64,000 nucleotides of DNA, from assembly GCF_004403465.1 (NCBI RefSeq), contig NZ_SOGQ01000019.1, positions 62,001-126,000 of the forward strand, in the 5' to 3' direction. The notes below the pieces were generated by a model. That model ran no database searches, had not been told where the DNA came from, and worked only from the letters and a program-made list of their open reading frames with translations. This document shows positions 16,711 through 26,960 of the stretch, in pieces. How positions within the stretch are numbered: the stretch's first letter is position 1; each line of letters opens with the position of its first letter. Origin of the DNA: Cryobacterium sinapicolor. GTDB taxonomy: Bacteria > Actinomycetota > Actinomycetes > Actinomycetales > Microbacteriaceae. Position numbers and translations under genes: made by a program.

Positions 16711-17628
16711 ATGACTGCTCGGAAGATAACTGATCGGCGAATGACACTGCCTTTCACCCTGCTCCTCGACCCCGTCTCCGCCGATGCGCCGCAGACGGAT
16801 TTCGGAGACACGTTCCACGAGGTCGACTCGAGTGCCCCGGCGCTGCGCGTGGGGGAGCTGAGCGCCCAGCGGGGCGACGGCGTCTTCGAGACGATCGGCG
16901 TCGTCAACGGCCACCCGCAGGCGGTCGGCCCGCACCTGGCCCGGTTGGCCAACTCGGCTTCGATCTGTGAGCTTCCCGAGCCGAACACTGCCCAGTGGCA
17001 GGCCGCGATCGCGCACGTGGTCGACCGTGTCCCGCACGAGGGGGAAATCGTGCTCAAGCTCGTCTACAGCCGCGGCGTCGACTCCGGCCCGGCGCCCACG
17101 GCCTGGCTGCACGCGACCGCCGCACCCGACTTCGCCGCCGTCCGCGCGGGCGGCATCCGGGCGGTCACCCTGGACCGGGGCTACCCGCACGGCGTGGCCG
17201 AGCAGGCGCCTTGGCTTCTGATGGGTGCGAAGACGCTCAGCTACGCGGTCAACATGGCAGCCCTCCGGGAAGCTCGCCGACGGGGCGCCGACGACGCGAT
17301 CTTCCTCACCCACGACGGCTTCGTGCTGGAGGGTCCCACCTCCACGGTGGTGCTCCGCACGGGCGGGGTCTACGTCTCTCCCGTGCCGAGCGGGGCCATC
17401 CTGCACGGCACCACCCAGCAGAGTGCGTTCGAGCACCTGCGGGCGGCAGGGGAGCGCACGGAGTACCGCGACGTCAGTGTCGCCGAGTTGCGGGCGGCGG
17501 ATGCCGTCTGGCTGCTGTCCAGCCTGCGCCTGGCCGCGCAGATCACCGAACTCGACGGCAGGCCGCTGCCCGTCGAACGAGAGCGCACCCGCGCCCTCAA
17601 CGCCGCCCTGCTCGCCCGCACCGTCTGA
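16711..17628 (+). CDS. Aminotransferase class IV, 4-amino-4-deoxychorismate lyase-like
   Basis: A PLP enzyme of fold type IV (about 305 residues). Visible are the conserved RGDGVFETIGV block, the PLP-lysine region LLMGAKTLSYAVNM and the cofactor-phosphate motif EGPTSTVVLR followed by GAILHGTTQQ. In actinobacteria this arrangement is usually PabC, which releases p-aminobenzoate for folate, though D-amino-acid or branched-chain transaminase function cannot be excluded. ATG at 16711 or 16741 are both possible. It follows rskA by 22 bp, with no obvious functional link. Confidence 0.8.
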   Translation: MTARKITDRRMTLPFTLLLDPVSADAPQTDFGDTFHEVDSSAPALRVGELSAQRGDGVFETIGVVNGHPQAVGPHLARLANSASICELPEPNTAQWQAAIAHVVDRVPHEGEIVLKLVYSRGVDSGPAPTAWLHATAAPDFAAVRAGGIRAVTLDRGYPHGVAEQAPWLLMGAKTLSYAVNMAALREARRRGADDAIFLTHDGFVLEGPTSTVVLRTGGVYVSPVPSGAILHGTTQQSAFEHLRAAGERTEYRDVSVAELRAADAVWLLSSLRLAAQITELDGRPLPVERERTRALNAALLARTV

Positions 17629-17639
17629 CACCCGCCGCT

Positions 17640-17724
17640 AACCAATTCGACGGAGTTTCTGCACGAATGTTGCCGTTTCAGTCGAAAACGGCACGTTCAG
17701 AGCAAAATCTCCGTCGAATTCGTT
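17640..17724. repeat. Palindromic dispersed element, copy 1
   Basis: Arms 17640-17662 and 17702-17724 (23 bp, three mismatches) enclose an inner 8-bp stem TGCCGTTT/AAACGGCA. The right arm, read on the minus strand, shares a 24-bp identical stretch beginning GAACGAATTCGACGGAGA with the left arm of the copy at 32872-32960, so the two copies are in opposite orientation. It lies between the convergent PabC-like and pstB genes. Confidence 0.85.
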
Positions 17725-17735
17725 CAGGGTACGGA

Positions 17736-17793
17736 GCACGAGCACGAGCACAAGCACGAGCACAAGCACGAAGTACGAGCACGAAGCACGAAC
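17736..17793. repeat. Degenerate hexamer tandem repeat (GCACGA/GCACAA)
   Basis: About nine imperfect copies of a 6-bp unit follow the palindromic element and fill most of the gap to pstB. Confidence 0.8.
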
Positions 17794-17855
17794 CACAGGC
17801 ACGGAGCTGGGGCCTGCGGAACCCGTGAAGTCGGCGCAGGGAGCCGAGCTGAGGC

Positions 17856-18635
17856 CTAACCGAAGCGGCCGGAGACGTAGTCCTCGGTGGCCTGCACGCC
17901 CGGGTTGGAGAAGATTGTGGTCGTGTCGTCGTACTCGATCAGCCTGCCGGGCTTGCCGGTTCCGGCGATGTTGAAGAATCCGGTGCGGTCGGAGACCCGG
18001 GATGCCTGCTGCATGTTGTGAGTGACGATCACAATTGTGTAGTCGGCCTTCATCTCCTCGATCAGGTCCTCGATCGCCAGCGTCGAGATAGGGTCGAGGG
18101 CCGAGCAGGGCTCATCCATCAGGATGACGTCGGGCTCCACCGCGATCGCGCGGGCAATGCAGAGACGCTGCTGCTGCCCGCCGGAGAGGCTCGAGCCGGG
18201 CTTGTCGAGGCGGTCCTTGACCTCTTTCCAAAGGTTCGCCCCCATCAGCGACTTTTCGATCAGGGCGTCGGCGTCGGACTTCGCCATTCGGCGGTTGTTG
18301 AGCTTCACACCGGCCAGCACGTTGTCGCCGATCGACATGGTCGGGAACGGGTTCGGGCGCTGGAACACCATGCCCACTTGGCGGCGCACGAGCACGGGGT
18401 CGACGCCCGGGCCGTAGAGGTTGTTGCCATCGATGAGCACCTCGCCCGTGACGTACGCCCCGGGGATGACCTCATGCATGCGGTTCAGCGTGCGCAGGAA
18501 CGTGGACTTGCCGCATCCGCTGGGCCCGATCAGGGCCGTCACAGTGCGAGGCTCGATCACCAACGACACCTCTTCGACAGCGAGAAACTTGCTGTAGTAG
18601 ACGTTGAGGTCGTTGACTTCAATGCGCTTGGACAT
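17856..18635 (-). CDS. pstB: Phosphate ABC transporter ATP-binding protein
   Basis: The 259-residue ATPase powers high-affinity phosphate import. It has Walker [10 protein letters not shown], the Q-loop [13 protein letters not shown] typical of PstB, signature [14 protein letters not shown], Walker [14 protein letters not shown] and the switch His in VTHNM. The C-terminus EDYVSGRFG is the standard PstB ending. Last gene of pstSCAB, 42 bp after pstA. Confidence 0.98.
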   Translation of the reverse strand: MSKRIEVNDLNVYYSKFLAVEEVSLVIEPRTVTALIGPSGCGKSTFLRTLNRMHEVIPGAYVTGEVLIDGNNLYGPGVDPVLVRRQVGMVFQRPNPFPTMSIGDNVLAGVKLNNRRMAKSDADALIEKSLMGANLWKEVKDRLDKPGSSLSGGQQQRLCIARAIAVEPDVILMDEPCSALDPISTLAIEDLIEEMKADYTIVIVTHNMQQASRVSDRTGFFNIAGTGKPGRLIEYDDTTTIFSNPGVQATEDYVSGRFG

Positions 18636-18677
18636 GCATTCCTTTGGTTCAGACGGCCGTAGGCCGGGAGGTGGAGC

Positions 18678-19778
18678 CTAGCGGCCGAGCTTGGGGGAGA
18701 AGATTCTGGCGATGACGCGCGCGCCGAGGTTCAGCAGCATCACGATCAGGATGAGCGTCAGGGCACCGGCCCAGGCACGGTCGAGGTACGACTGGGTGTC
18801 CGCCCCCTGATTGGCGTACTGGGTGTAGACGAACACGGGCAGGGTCATCATGCGCTCGTTGAACAGATCGTAGTTCATGCTCGCCGTGAACCCGGAGATG
18901 ATCAGCAGCGGGGCCGTCTCCCCGATCACTCGGGAGATCGAGATCATGATCCCGGTCACGATCCCGGCGAGGGATGTCGGCAGCACCACCTTGAGAATGG
19001 TCAGCCATTTCGGCACACCCAGGGCGTACGCCGCCTCGCGCAGCTCGTTGGGAACGAGCTTGAGCATTTCCTCGCTGGAGCGGACGACGACCGGGATCAT
19101 CAAAACCGTGAGCGCGATTGCGCCACCGAACCCGAAGCGGATGCCGGGGTCGTTGAACAGGAGTGAGAACAGGGCGAAGGCGAAGAGACCCGCCACGATC
19201 GACGGGATCCCGGTCATGACGTCGACGAAGAAGGTGATCGCCCTTGCGAGCCGGCCACGGCCGTACTCGGTGAGGTAGATCGCACTCAGCAGGCCGATCG
19301 GAACCGAGATGAGTGTGGCCACACCGGTGATCAGGAGCGTTCCGATGACCGCGTGCAGGGCACCGCCGCCCTCGCCGACGACGTTGCGCTGGGACTGAGT
19401 GAAGAAGCTCGGCGTGAGGAACGCCGGAAGACCGTTGACCAGGGTCGTGAACACGAGGGAGAAGAGCGGCAGCAGGGCCACCACGAAGGCCACGGTGACG
19501 AGGGCGGTGACCAGGCGGTCCTTGGCTTTGCGCACACCCTCGACATAATACGAGAGGAGGAAGATGGCGACGCAGTAGACGACGGTGCCGAAGAAGAGCG
19601 TTCCGACGATGGTGAATCCCTCGGCGGCCCCGGAGAGCATGAGCACGAAGAAGAACGCTCCGGTGACCAGCCAGCTGGCCAGCAGCACGATGAGTGGGGA
19701 ATGCCGGGGGAGCTTGCCCGCGGTGAGGGAGTTCGTCAGCGGCGCGGCCGTGGCTGCGGTCGTTCTCGTCAGGCTCAT
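18678..19778 (-). CDS. pstA: Phosphate ABC transporter permease PstA
   Basis: From the ATG at 19778 the protein is 366 residues, longer than E. coli PstA because of an N-terminal extension with three further hydrophobic segments (residues about 27-105). The six-helix permease core has the binding-protein-dependent loop EAAYALGVPKWLTILKVVLP and the ISRVIGETAPLLIISGF block characteristic of PstA. Its ATG overlaps the pstC stop (TGATG). Confidence 0.96.
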   Translation of the reverse strand: MSLTRTTAATAAPLTNSLTAGKLPRHSPLIVLLASWLVTGAFFFVLMLSGAAEGFTIVGTLFFGTVVYCVAIFLLSYYVEGVRKAKDRLVTALVTVAFVVALLPLFSLVFTTLVNGLPAFLTPSFFTQSQRNVVGEGGGALHAVIGTLLITGVATLISVPIGLLSAIYLTEYGRGRLARAITFFVDVMTGIPSIVAGLFAFALFSLLFNDPGIRFGFGGAIALTVLMIPVVVRSSEEMLKLVPNELREAAYALGVPKWLTILKVVLPTSLAGIVTGIMISISRVIGETAPLLIISGFTASMNYDLFNERMMTLPVFVYTQYANQGADTQSYLDRAWAGALTLILIVMLLNLGARVIARIFSPKLGR

Positions 19779-20722
19779 CAGTTCGCTCCGGAGAATGCCT
19801 TGCGGCGGTTGATGATGACGCGGGCGATCATGTTCACCACGAGAGTGATGACGAAGAGGATCAGGCCTGTCGCGAGCAGGATGTTGACGCCGACGCCGTT
19901 CGCCTCCGGAAAGTTGAGGGCGATGTTGGCGGCGATCGTGGTGGGGTTCTGCGAGGTCAACAACTGGAAGATGACGTCCCGGCTCGGTGAGAGCACCATG
20001 GCGACGGCCATGGTCTCGCCCAGGGCCCGGCCGAGGCCGAGCATCGATGCGGAGATGATGCCGGCGCGGCCGAAGGGCAGCACGGCCATGGTGATCATTT
20101 CCCAGCGGGTTGCGCCGAGCGCCAGCGACGCCTCCTCGTAGAGCACGGGGGTCTGCAGGAAGATCTCCCGCGACAGCGCGGTGATGATCGGTAGCACCAT
20201 CACGGCGAGCACGATGGCGACGGTGAGCGTCGTGCGCCCGGTGCCGGAGACCGGGCCGGCGAAGAGAGGGAACCAGCCGAACCACTCGACCAGGTTCGTG
20301 TAGAACGGCTGCACGAGCGGGGCGAGCACGCCGATGCCCCACAGCCCGAACACCACGGACGGCACTGCGGCGAGCAGGTCGATCAGGTAGCCCAGGCCCT
20401 GCGCGAGCTTGCGGGGGGCGTAGTGCGAAATGAAGAGCGCGATGCCGATGGCGATGGGGACGGCCATGAGGAGGGCGAGGAAGGCCGACCAGAGCGTGCC
20501 GAAGGCGAGCGGTCCGACGTACTGCCAGAAGTTGGTGGCGTCGCCCTTGAACTTCTCCGGATCGGCCACGAAGGCCGGCAGACTCTGCACGAGCAGGAAC
20601 ACGGCGACGGCGGCGAGGATGGCCAGGATAAGGCTGCCGGACACGATCGTGCTGGTGGAGAAGATGCGGTCGCCGGGGCGTTCCTTGGCCTTGAGCGTGG
20701 GGCGCTCGACTGCGGTCGTCAT
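19778..20722 (-). CDS. pstC: Phosphate ABC transporter permease PstC
   Basis: A 314-residue permease with six predicted membrane segments, the loop EEASLALGATRWEMITMAVLP and GLGRALGETMAVAMVLS, which is the PstC counterpart of the PstA signature. It pairs with PstA as the channel. The gene is separated from pstS by 144 bp containing a stable hairpin. Confidence 0.97.
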   Translation of the reverse strand: MTTAVERPTLKAKERPGDRIFSTSTIVSGSLILAILAAVAVFLLVQSLPAFVADPEKFKGDATNFWQYVGPLAFGTLWSAFLALLMAVPIAIGIALFISHYAPRKLAQGLGYLIDLLAAVPSVVFGLWGIGVLAPLVQPFYTNLVEWFGWFPLFAGPVSGTGRTTLTVAIVLAVMVLPIITALSREIFLQTPVLYEEASLALGATRWEMITMAVLPFGRAGIISASMLGLGRALGETMAVAMVLSPSRDVIFQLLTSQNPTTIAANIALNFPEANGVGVNILLATGLILFVITLVVNMIARVIINRRKAFSGAN

Positions 20723-20797
20723 GCCGTGTAACTCCCTGGGAGGGTGGGGGCGAAAACTGGGTGGGAGAGGTTCATGTAACGGGGCACAAACCCCAGT

Positions 20798-20844
20798 CTG
20801 CCCGACCCGGTGTTCGCAAGCGATGCGAGCACAGGGTCGGGCAG
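20798..20844 (-). terminator. Intercistronic hairpin between pstS and pstC
   Basis: CTGCCCGACCC (20798-20808) and GGGTCGGGCAG (20834-20844) form a perfect 11-bp stem extended inward by TGTTCGC/GCGAGCA. It starts 23 bp after the pstS stop. Without a strong U-run it would act as a partial terminator or as a 3-prime-end stabiliser, giving more PstS than PstCAB. Confidence 0.6.
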
Positions 20845-20866
20845 CTGTAAAGCGGTGGAGCGGGTG

Positions 20867-21955
20867 CTACTTGATGGTCTCGAGAACCGCTGCGACCTTG
20901 TCCTGCAGTTCGGTCGTCATCGGTGCGGCGCCGGCGGATGCCTCAGCCTCGGCCTGTCCTTCGGCGCTGGCCATGTAGCCGACGTAGGCCTTGACGAGCT
21001 CGGCCTGGGCGGCGTCGGCGTACTCGGTGCAGACAACCGCGTAGCTGACCAGAACGAGCGGGTACTCTTCCGGGTTGGTGGTCGTGCGGTTGAGGTCGAA
21101 CGCGAGGTCGTTGGCTTCGCGGCCCTCGACCATGGGCGAACCGTCGACGACGGCGGCGGCGGCTTCGGCGGTGTACGCGACGAACTCGTCACCGACCTTG
21201 AGCTTGGCGACCCCGAGGTCGCCGGCACGCGAGGCGTCGGCGTAGCCGATGGTGCCCACGCCGTTGGTGACGGCGTCGACGACACCCGAGGTGCCCTGGG
21301 CGCCCTCACCGGTCTGGAACGGGAACGTGTCGGAGGCCTTCTCGGTCCACACGTCCGGCGCGTTCTGGCCGAGGTAGTCCGCGAAGTTCTTCGTGGTGCC
21401 CGAGTCGTCCGAGCGGTGCACGGCGGTGATCGCGGTCGACGGGAGCGAGACGCCCTCGTTCAATGCGACCAGGGCCGGGTCGTTCCAGGTGGTGATGGTG
21501 CCGGCGAAGATCTTGGCCAGCGTGTCGGCGTCGACATTGAGGTCGTCGACCCCTTCGACGTTGAAGATCACGGCGATCGGGGAAATGTACGTGGGCAGGT
21601 CGACCGCGGTGGTGTCCGCTGCGCAGGAAGCAAAGGTGCCGGCGAGTTCTTCATCGCTCAGGTAGGAGTCGGAGCCTGCGAAGTCCAGGCCACCGGCGAT
21701 GAACGCCTCGCGACCCGCGCCGGAACCGGACGGGTCGTAGTTGATGGTGACGTCGGGGTTCGAAGTCTGGAAGGCGGCGATCCAGGCTTCCTGGGCTGAG
21801 CCCTGGGAGGAGGCGCCGCCGGCGTTGATCGTGCCGGTGAGGGCGCTGGCGGAGTCGGACTCCGGTGCGGCGCCTTCATTCGCGGCGCAGGAAGACAGAG
21901 CAAGAGCGGCGACGACGGCGATGACCGCGGGTCGGCCAAAACGCGTGAAATTCAC
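20867..21955 (-). CDS. pstS: Phosphate-binding lipoprotein PstS
   Basis: The 362-residue precursor has a lipoprotein signal (basic start, hydrophobic AVIAVVAALAL, lipobox LSSC with Cys at about residue 23). Phosphate-binding loops are visible: GGASSQGSAQEAWI, DPSGSGAGREAF, DFAGSDSYL and HRSDDSGTTKNFADYL. It captures phosphate outside the membrane for PstCAB. A multi-repeat PHO box lies upstream and a hairpin follows the gene. Confidence 0.97.
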   Translation of the reverse strand: MNFTRFGRPAVIAVVAALALSSCAANEGAAPESDSASALTGTINAGGASSQGSAQEAWIAAFQTSNPDVTINYDPSGSGAGREAFIAGGLDFAGSDSYLSDEELAGTFASCAADTTAVDLPTYISPIAVIFNVEGVDDLNVDADTLAKIFAGTITTWNDPALVALNEGVSLPSTAITAVHRSDDSGTTKNFADYLGQNAPDVWTEKASDTFPFQTGEGAQGTSGVVDAVTNGVGTIGYADASRAGDLGVAKLKVGDEFVAYTAEAAAAVVDGSPMVEGREANDLAFDLNRTTTNPEEYPLVLVSYAVVCTEYADAAQAELVKAYVGYMASAEGQAEAEASAGAAPMTTELQDKVAAVLETIK

Positions 21956-22034
21956 AGAGATCCCTTTCGAGGGTTTTTTCAGAAAAGTGACTGCAAGTTC
22001 GAGGCCGGTGCTGGCCTCGGGATGACCATATTCC

Positions 22035-22079
22035 GCCGGGTTAACGACACCCCTGCGAAAAGGTTAACGGCGGGTGAAC
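22035..22079 (-). promoter_or_regulatory. PHO box upstream of pstS
   Basis: On the minus strand three 11-base direct-repeat units occur: GTTCACCCGCC (22069-22079), GTTAACCTTTT (22058-22068, directly adjacent) and, after 12 bp, GTTAACCCGGC (22035-22045). This is the layout of actinobacterial PhoP/RegX3 sites. It lies 80-124 bp before the pstS start. Confidence 0.8.
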
Positions 22080-22129
22080 GCGGCGGGGCAGGGCAGGACA
22101 AGCAGCCGGTGATTCAGTGAAATGCCTGG

Positions 22130-23068
22130 TCAGTAGACAGGCGAATGAGTCTCAATCGCGACAATCCCCGCGCTCGGATTGTCGGCGGACAGGTGCACCA
22201 CCGAGAAAGACCCCGTTTCGAGGGCCGCCGCGTCGGAGATGTACGCGCCGTGGGTGGTCCCGGTGGCCAGCGCGATCTCGTGCAGGATCTCGGGGAGAAC
22301 CGGCCCGTGGCTGCAGATGACGGCCGTCTTGCGCGACCGCACCCGCTTGCCGATGCCCGAACGGACATCCGCCAGGCCCTGCTGGAACGCGTCCTGGCTG
22401 TAGCGGTCGGTGCGCTTGATCTCGATGCCGGTGGCCGCCGCGAGCGGGGCGACGGTGGTCACGCAGCGGGTCGCCGTGCTCGACACGATCCGCAGGGGCT
22501 GCCAGGCGGTGATCGTGGGCACGATCGCGGCGGCCTGCTTGACGCCACGCTCGGTCAGCGGGCGGCTGCAGTCGGGGCCGTCCCAGTTGCCGGGCTGCAC
22601 GGCCCTGCCGTGGCGCAGCGCGATCAGGGCGAAGGTGCGCGTGACACCGGTGTCCACGAGCTTGGCGAACGCGTCGATGATCTCCACGTCGGGCGTGTAG
22701 CTGAGATAGGTGCGGGCCTTCTTGATGGTGACCCACTCGATCGCTGCGACCTCGCCGTTGGGCACGAAGGTCGAGTGCTGGATGGCCTCGGTCGAGATCT
22801 CCGCGGCCCAGTAATGCACGATCTTCTCGCGACCATTGAGCAGCGAATAGGTGGAGACGCCCAGTGGCACTCCGAGGGCCACGGCCAGGCCGGTCTCCTC
22901 CTCGATCTCGCGCACGGCCGTCTGCGGCAGGGTCTCGCCCGGGTCGACCTTCCCCTTGGGGATGGTCACGTCGCCGTACACGGTGCGGTGGATCAGGAGA
23001 ACGTGGATCTTGCCGTCGATCAGGCGCCAGCAGACGGCGCCCGCGGCGTAGACCGCGGGGTCGCTCAT
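22130..23068 (-). CDS. Nudix hydrolase with C-terminal histidine phosphatase domain (MutT1-like)
   Basis: The 312-residue protein joins two domains. The N-terminal Nudix domain has the box [22 protein letters not shown] (around residues 40-61); the C-terminal phosphoglycerate-mutase-like domain starts [11 protein letters not shown] (RHG motif, about residue 163) and has the second His in [10 protein letters not shown]. This matches mycobacterial MutT1, which acts on 8-oxo-GTP and dinucleoside polyphosphates. Its ATG at 23068 overlaps the ppk stop (ATGA), coupling it to polyphosphate kinase. Confidence 0.92.
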   Translation of the reverse strand: MSDPAVYAAGAVCWRLIDGKIHVLLIHRTVYGDVTIPKGKVDPGETLPQTAVREIEEETGLAVALGVPLGVSTYSLLNGREKIVHYWAAEISTEAIQHSTFVPNGEVAAIEWVTIKKARTYLSYTPDVEIIDAFAKLVDTGVTRTFALIALRHGRAVQPGNWDGPDCSRPLTERGVKQAAAIVPTITAWQPLRIVSSTATRCVTTVAPLAAATGIEIKRTDRYSQDAFQQGLADVRSGIGKRVRSRKTAVICSHGPVLPEILHEIALATGTTHGAYISDAAALETGSFSVVHLSADNPSAGIVAIETHSPVY

Positions 23069-25239
23069 CGGCGGCCCGTCGGGCGCTTGCGGTGGGAGAT
23101 CTGCTGCATGAGCCGGTCCTGCATGTCGTCGAGCGGGTGGCCGGAGTCGTCCAGGTGGTGGCGCGTCCATTCGCCCGAACTGTCCAGCCACCACGATGAG
23201 GTGCGGTCGTCCATCGCCCGGGTGAAGAGGGCGTCGATTTCGGCGAGGTGGTCAGGGTCGACGAGGCGCACCAGGGCCTCGACCCGGCGGTCGAGGTTGC
23301 GGTGCATCATGTCGGCGCTGCCGATGTAGACCTGCGTGTCGCCATTGGTGTGGAACGAGAAGATCCGGGAGTGCTCCAGGTACCGTCCGAGAATCGAACG
23401 CACCTTGATGGTCTCGCTCATCCCGGGGACCCCGGGCTTCAGGCTGCAGATGCCGCGCACCCAGATCTCGATCGGGACACGCGCCTGGCTGGCCCGGTAG
23501 AGCGCGTCGATGATGGCCTCGTCGACCATGGAATTCACCTTGATCCGGATGCCCGACGGTTTGCCGGCCTGGGCGGCCGCGGTTTCCGCAGCGATGCTCT
23601 TCAGCAGGCCACGGCGCAGGTGCAGGGGAGCGACCAGCAGGCGCTTGAACTTCTTCTCGATCGCGTAGCCGGAGAGTTCGTTGAACAGACGTGTGAGGTC
23701 CTTGCCGACCTGCGGGTCCGTTGTGAGCAGCCCGAGGTCTTCGTAGAGCCGGCTGGTCTTGGGGTTGTAGTTGCCGGTGCCGATGTGGCTGTAGTGGCGG
23801 AGCACGCCGTTTTCGTTCCGCACCACGAGGGCGAGCTTGCAGTGCGTCTTCAGGCCCACGAGTCCGTAGACCACGTGCACGCCGGCCTTCTCCAGCTTGC
23901 GGGCCCAGGTGATGTTGGCCTGCTCGTCGAAGCGGGCCTTGATCTCCACCAGGGCGAGCACCTGCTTGCCCGATTCGGCGGCCGCGATGAGTGCCTCCAC
24001 GATGGGGCTGTCGCCGGAGGTGCGGTACAGGGTCTGCTTGATGGCGAGCACGTCCGGGTCGGCCGCCGCCTGCTCGAGGAACGCCTGCACGCTGGTCGCG
24101 AACGATTCGTACGGGTGGTGCAGCAGGATGTCCCGCCGCGAGATGGCACTGAAGATGTCCGGTTCCGCGTTCGGCTCCGGGGCCAGCAGCTGCACGGCCG
24201 TCGTCGGCACATGTTTCACGTAGCGCAGGTCCGGCCGGTCGATCCGCAGGTCGAACAGGCCGCCCAGGTCGAGCGGGGCCGGCAGGCGATACACCTCCTG
24301 CTCGGTGACGTCCAGCTCGCGCACGAGCAGGCCGAGGGTCACCTCGTCCATGTCCTCGGTGATCTCGAGCCGAATGGGCGGGCCGAACCGGCGGCGCAGC
24401 AGCTCCTTCTCGAGAGCCTTGATCAGGTTCTCGGTCTCGTCCTCTTCGATCTCGACGTCTTCGTTGCGGGTGACCCGGAAGATGTGGTGCTCGAGGATGT
24501 CCATGCCAGGGAACAGGTCCCCGAGGTGGTTCGCGATCAGGTCCTCCAGCGTGATGAAGCGCACACTGTCGGCCTTCTCGCGGCGGTCCACGCGCACGAA
24601 GCGGGGGAGCATGGTGGGCACCTTGAGCCGGGCGAACTCCTGCTTGCCGGTCTTGGAATTGCGCACCCGGACCGCGAGGTTGAGCGAGAGCCCGGAGATG
24701 TAGGGGAACGGATGCACCGGGTCGACCGCCAGCGGCATCAGCACCGGGAAAATCTGGTTCGAGAAGTAATCGCGCAGCGAACGGCGGTCGGCGTCGTCGA
24801 GGGTGTCCCAGTTGACGATATCGATCCCGGCCCCGGCGAGGGCCGGGCTGACGAGGTCCTGGAAGGCGTGGGCGTGCCGGTCCTGCAGCACATGGGCCAT
24901 GGCAGAGATATCGGAGAGGGCGTCCTGCGGGGCGCGCCCGATGTTGGTCGGCACGGCCAGCCCGGTGAGGATGCGTCGTTTCAGGCCGGCAACCCGCACC
25001 ATGAAGAACTCGTCGAGGTTGCTGGCGAAGATCGCCAGGAAGTTCGCCCGTTCGAGAACAGGGAGATCGGGATCCTCCGCGAGCTCGAGTACCCGCTGGT
25101 TGAAGGCCAGCCAGCTCAGTTCCCGGTCGAGGTAGCGCTCGGTGGGGAGCGCCGGATCGTTCTCGCCGATCAGGGGATCGAAATCATCGTCAAAGTCGCT
25201 GCCCAGGCCCGAGTCGGTCTGGATGTTGTCGCCGTCCAT
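23065..25239 (-). CDS. ppk: Polyphosphate kinase 1
   Basis: Makes polyphosphate from ATP reversibly. The 724-residue protein shows the PPK1 layout: N domain ([19 protein letters not shown]), head domain, and two C-terminal phospholipase-D-like domains with the catalytic histidine region [30 protein letters not shown] and [11 protein letters not shown]. Length is in the family range. It is the first gene of the ppk-mutT1 operon; near the pst genes it probably belongs to the phosphate response. Confidence 0.97.
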   Translation of the reverse strand: MDGDNIQTDSGLGSDFDDDFDPLIGENDPALPTERYLDRELSWLAFNQRVLELAEDPDLPVLERANFLAIFASNLDEFFMVRVAGLKRRILTGLAVPTNIGRAPQDALSDISAMAHVLQDRHAHAFQDLVSPALAGAGIDIVNWDTLDDADRRSLRDYFSNQIFPVLMPLAVDPVHPFPYISGLSLNLAVRVRNSKTGKQEFARLKVPTMLPRFVRVDRREKADSVRFITLEDLIANHLGDLFPGMDILEHHIFRVTRNEDVEIEEDETENLIKALEKELLRRRFGPPIRLEITEDMDEVTLGLLVRELDVTEQEVYRLPAPLDLGGLFDLRIDRPDLRYVKHVPTTAVQLLAPEPNAEPDIFSAISRRDILLHHPYESFATSVQAFLEQAAADPDVLAIKQTLYRTSGDSPIVEALIAAAESGKQVLALVEIKARFDEQANITWARKLEKAGVHVVYGLVGLKTHCKLALVVRNENGVLRHYSHIGTGNYNPKTSRLYEDLGLLTTDPQVGKDLTRLFNELSGYAIEKKFKRLLVAPLHLRRGLLKSIAAETAAAQAGKPSGIRIKVNSMVDEAIIDALYRASQARVPIEIWVRGICSLKPGVPGMSETIKVRSILGRYLEHSRIFSFHTNGDTQVYIGSADMMHRNLDRRVEALVRLVDPDHLAEIDALFTRAMDDRTSSWWLDSSGEWTRHHLDDSGHPLDDMQDRLMQQISHRKRPTGRR

Positions 25240-25295
25240 TCGTCCATCTTGACACTGCCGACCGCGCGAATGCGACGATCTTGGATGAACACTCG

Positions 25296-26219
25296 TTAAC
25301 GCGGGCGCCGGCGGTACTGGACATCAACGGTTCGCTCCGTGAAACCGATCGAACGGTACAGAGCGACCGCGGCGGCGCTATCGGCCTCCACGTAGAGGTC
25401 GGCAGTGCGGCAGCCGCGTTCGCGGAGGCGGTCGAGTCCGGCCAGCATCAGTCGGCGGCCGACGCCGCGACCGGCGGCATCCGGGTGCACGCCGACGACG
25501 TAGATCTCGCCCACCGGGGAGTCCGGCTCGATTTTGACCCAGTTGTAGCCGATCATCCGTTCAGTGCCGGCCTCGCGGGCCACCAGGAAGTCGACGGCCG
25601 AGAACCACGGTTCGGCCTGGCGGGCGGCCAGATCGCTCACGGTCAGCGCCCCCTGCTCCGGGTGCGCGGCGAACACCAGAGCGTTCAGCGCCACCCACTC
25701 GCCGTCGTCCTGGCCGGGCCGGAATGCGTCGATCCGAAGATCGGCACGGATGCCGGCGCGGGCTGGGTCTCCGGGCTCGGCCGCGGCACCGGCCGGCGCC
25801 GCCGTCGACAGGTCCATTCGCAACTGCAACAGGGTGCGCTCGGCTGTGAACCCGAAACGGTCGGCGAGCACCCGGGCGGCGGGGTGGTCGCCGTGCGACC
25901 AGATTTGAAGGTCCCCGGTGGCGTCGGCCAGGAGAGCGGCCAGGGCGGCCGCGCCGTGCCCGAGCCGACGCCGGGACGGTTCGACCACGAGGTCGAGTTC
26001 GCCGGCGCCGAGGATGCCCGCGCCGACGACGGCGTCCTCGCCCGCGTCCTCGCTGTCCATGACCAGGAACGGGGTGCGGTGTCCGGCTGCCACGTCGAAG
26101 AGGGACTGCTCGTTGAACGGCGCGTAGCCGTCGGCCCGGGTGGCGGCGGCGCCGACCCGGTGGAACTCGGCCGCGAAGGCGGCATCCGTCAGATCAGGCG
26201 CGAACCGGATGAATGCCAC
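25296..26219 (-). CDS. mshD: Mycothiol synthase
   Basis: Transfers acetyl from acetyl-CoA to Cys-GlcN-inositol in the last step of mycothiol synthesis. The 307-residue protein consists of two GNAT domains; the C-terminal one is complete ([20 protein letters not shown], then [21 protein letters not shown]). The N-terminal one is degenerate as usual in MshD. GTG at 26219 is preferred (VAFIRFAPD); it overlaps the upstream regulator gene by 26 bp. The glnR-mshD order matches mycobacteria. Confidence 0.93.
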   Translation of the reverse strand: MAFIRFAPDLTDAAFAAEFHRVGAAATRADGYAPFNEQSLFDVAAGHRTPFLVMDSEDAGEDAVVGAGILGAGELDLVVEPSRRRLGHGAAALAALLADATGDLQIWSHGDHPAARVLADRFGFTAERTLLQLRMDLSTAAPAGAAAEPGDPARAGIRADLRIDAFRPGQDDGEWVALNALVFAAHPEQGALTVSDLAARQAEPWFSAVDFLVAREAGTERMIGYNWVKIEPDSPVGEIYVVGVHPDAAGRGVGRRLMLAGLDRLRERGCRTADLYVEADSAAAVALYRSIGFTERTVDVQYRRRPR

Positions 26220-26886
26220 GGGTACCGTCCTGTTCCTGCACATTGAACCGGTAGCCGACGTTGCGCACCGTGCCGATCAGGGATTCCTGGACGCCCAGTT
26301 TCGCCCGCAGCCGCCGCACGTGCACGTCCACGGTGCGGGTGCCGCCGAAGTAGTCGTAACCCCAGACCTCGCTGAGCAGCTGCTCGCGGGTGAAGACCCG
26401 CGACGGGTGGGCGGTCAGAAAGCGCAGGAGTTCGAATTCCTTGTAGGTGAGGTCCAGCGGCCGGCCGTGCACCTTGGCGGAGTAGCTGGCTTCGTCGATG
26501 ACCACCCCGGCGACGCGGATGGTGGCGGACTCCTCCGCGCGGGGCACGCGCCCGGCGGCGAGACGGATGCGCGCGTCCACCTCGGCCGGCCCGGCCGTCT
26601 CGAGGATGACGTCGTCGACGCCCCAGTCCGGGCTCACCGCGGCCAGGCCGCCCTCCGTGATCACGAGGAGCAGCGGGACCGTGCTTCCCGTGGTGCGCAG
26701 AATCTGGCAGAGCGACTTGGCCGCCATGAGATTGGAACGGGCGTCTACGAGCATCAGGTCGGCGTCGGGCGCGGTCACGAGCTGTTCCGGCTGTGCGGGG
26801 ATGACGCGCGTACCGTGTGACAGCAAGGCGAGAGCAGGAAGGACATCACTGTTGACCGCCGAGGTCAGGATCAACAATTGGGCCAC
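26194..26886 (-). CDS. GlnR-like orphan OmpR-family response regulator
   Basis: The 230-residue protein has a receiver-like domain with the conserved [20 protein letters not shown] and [14 protein letters not shown] segments of actinobacterial GlnR, and a C-terminal winged helix ([40 protein letters not shown]). GlnR controls nitrogen genes and is not paired with a kinase. GTG at 26886 is chosen since GGAGG is 6 bp upstream; the GTG at 26892 has no spacing. Paired with mshD as in mycobacteria. Confidence 0.82.
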   Translation of the reverse strand: MAQLLILTSAVNSDVLPALALLSHGTRVIPAQPEQLVTAPDADLMLVDARSNLMAAKSLCQILRTTGSTVPLLLVITEGGLAAVSPDWGVDDVILETAGPAEVDARIRLAAGRVPRAEESATIRVAGVVIDEASYSAKVHGRPLDLTYKEFELLRFLTAHPSRVFTREQLLSEVWGYDYFGGTRTVDVHVRRLRAKLGVQESLIGTVRNVGYRFNVQEQDGTRGIHPVRA

Positions 26887-26960
26887 GCGCACCCTCCAAG
26901 GATTGTGCGGCTAATCCTAGCGTGCCACGGAAAGGGTCCCAGGCAAGGCAGAATGGGAGG

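Noticed and set aside
23248-25299. 683-codon open frame antisense to ppk
   Set aside because: Composition-driven shadow; ppk is complete and in frame on the other strand.
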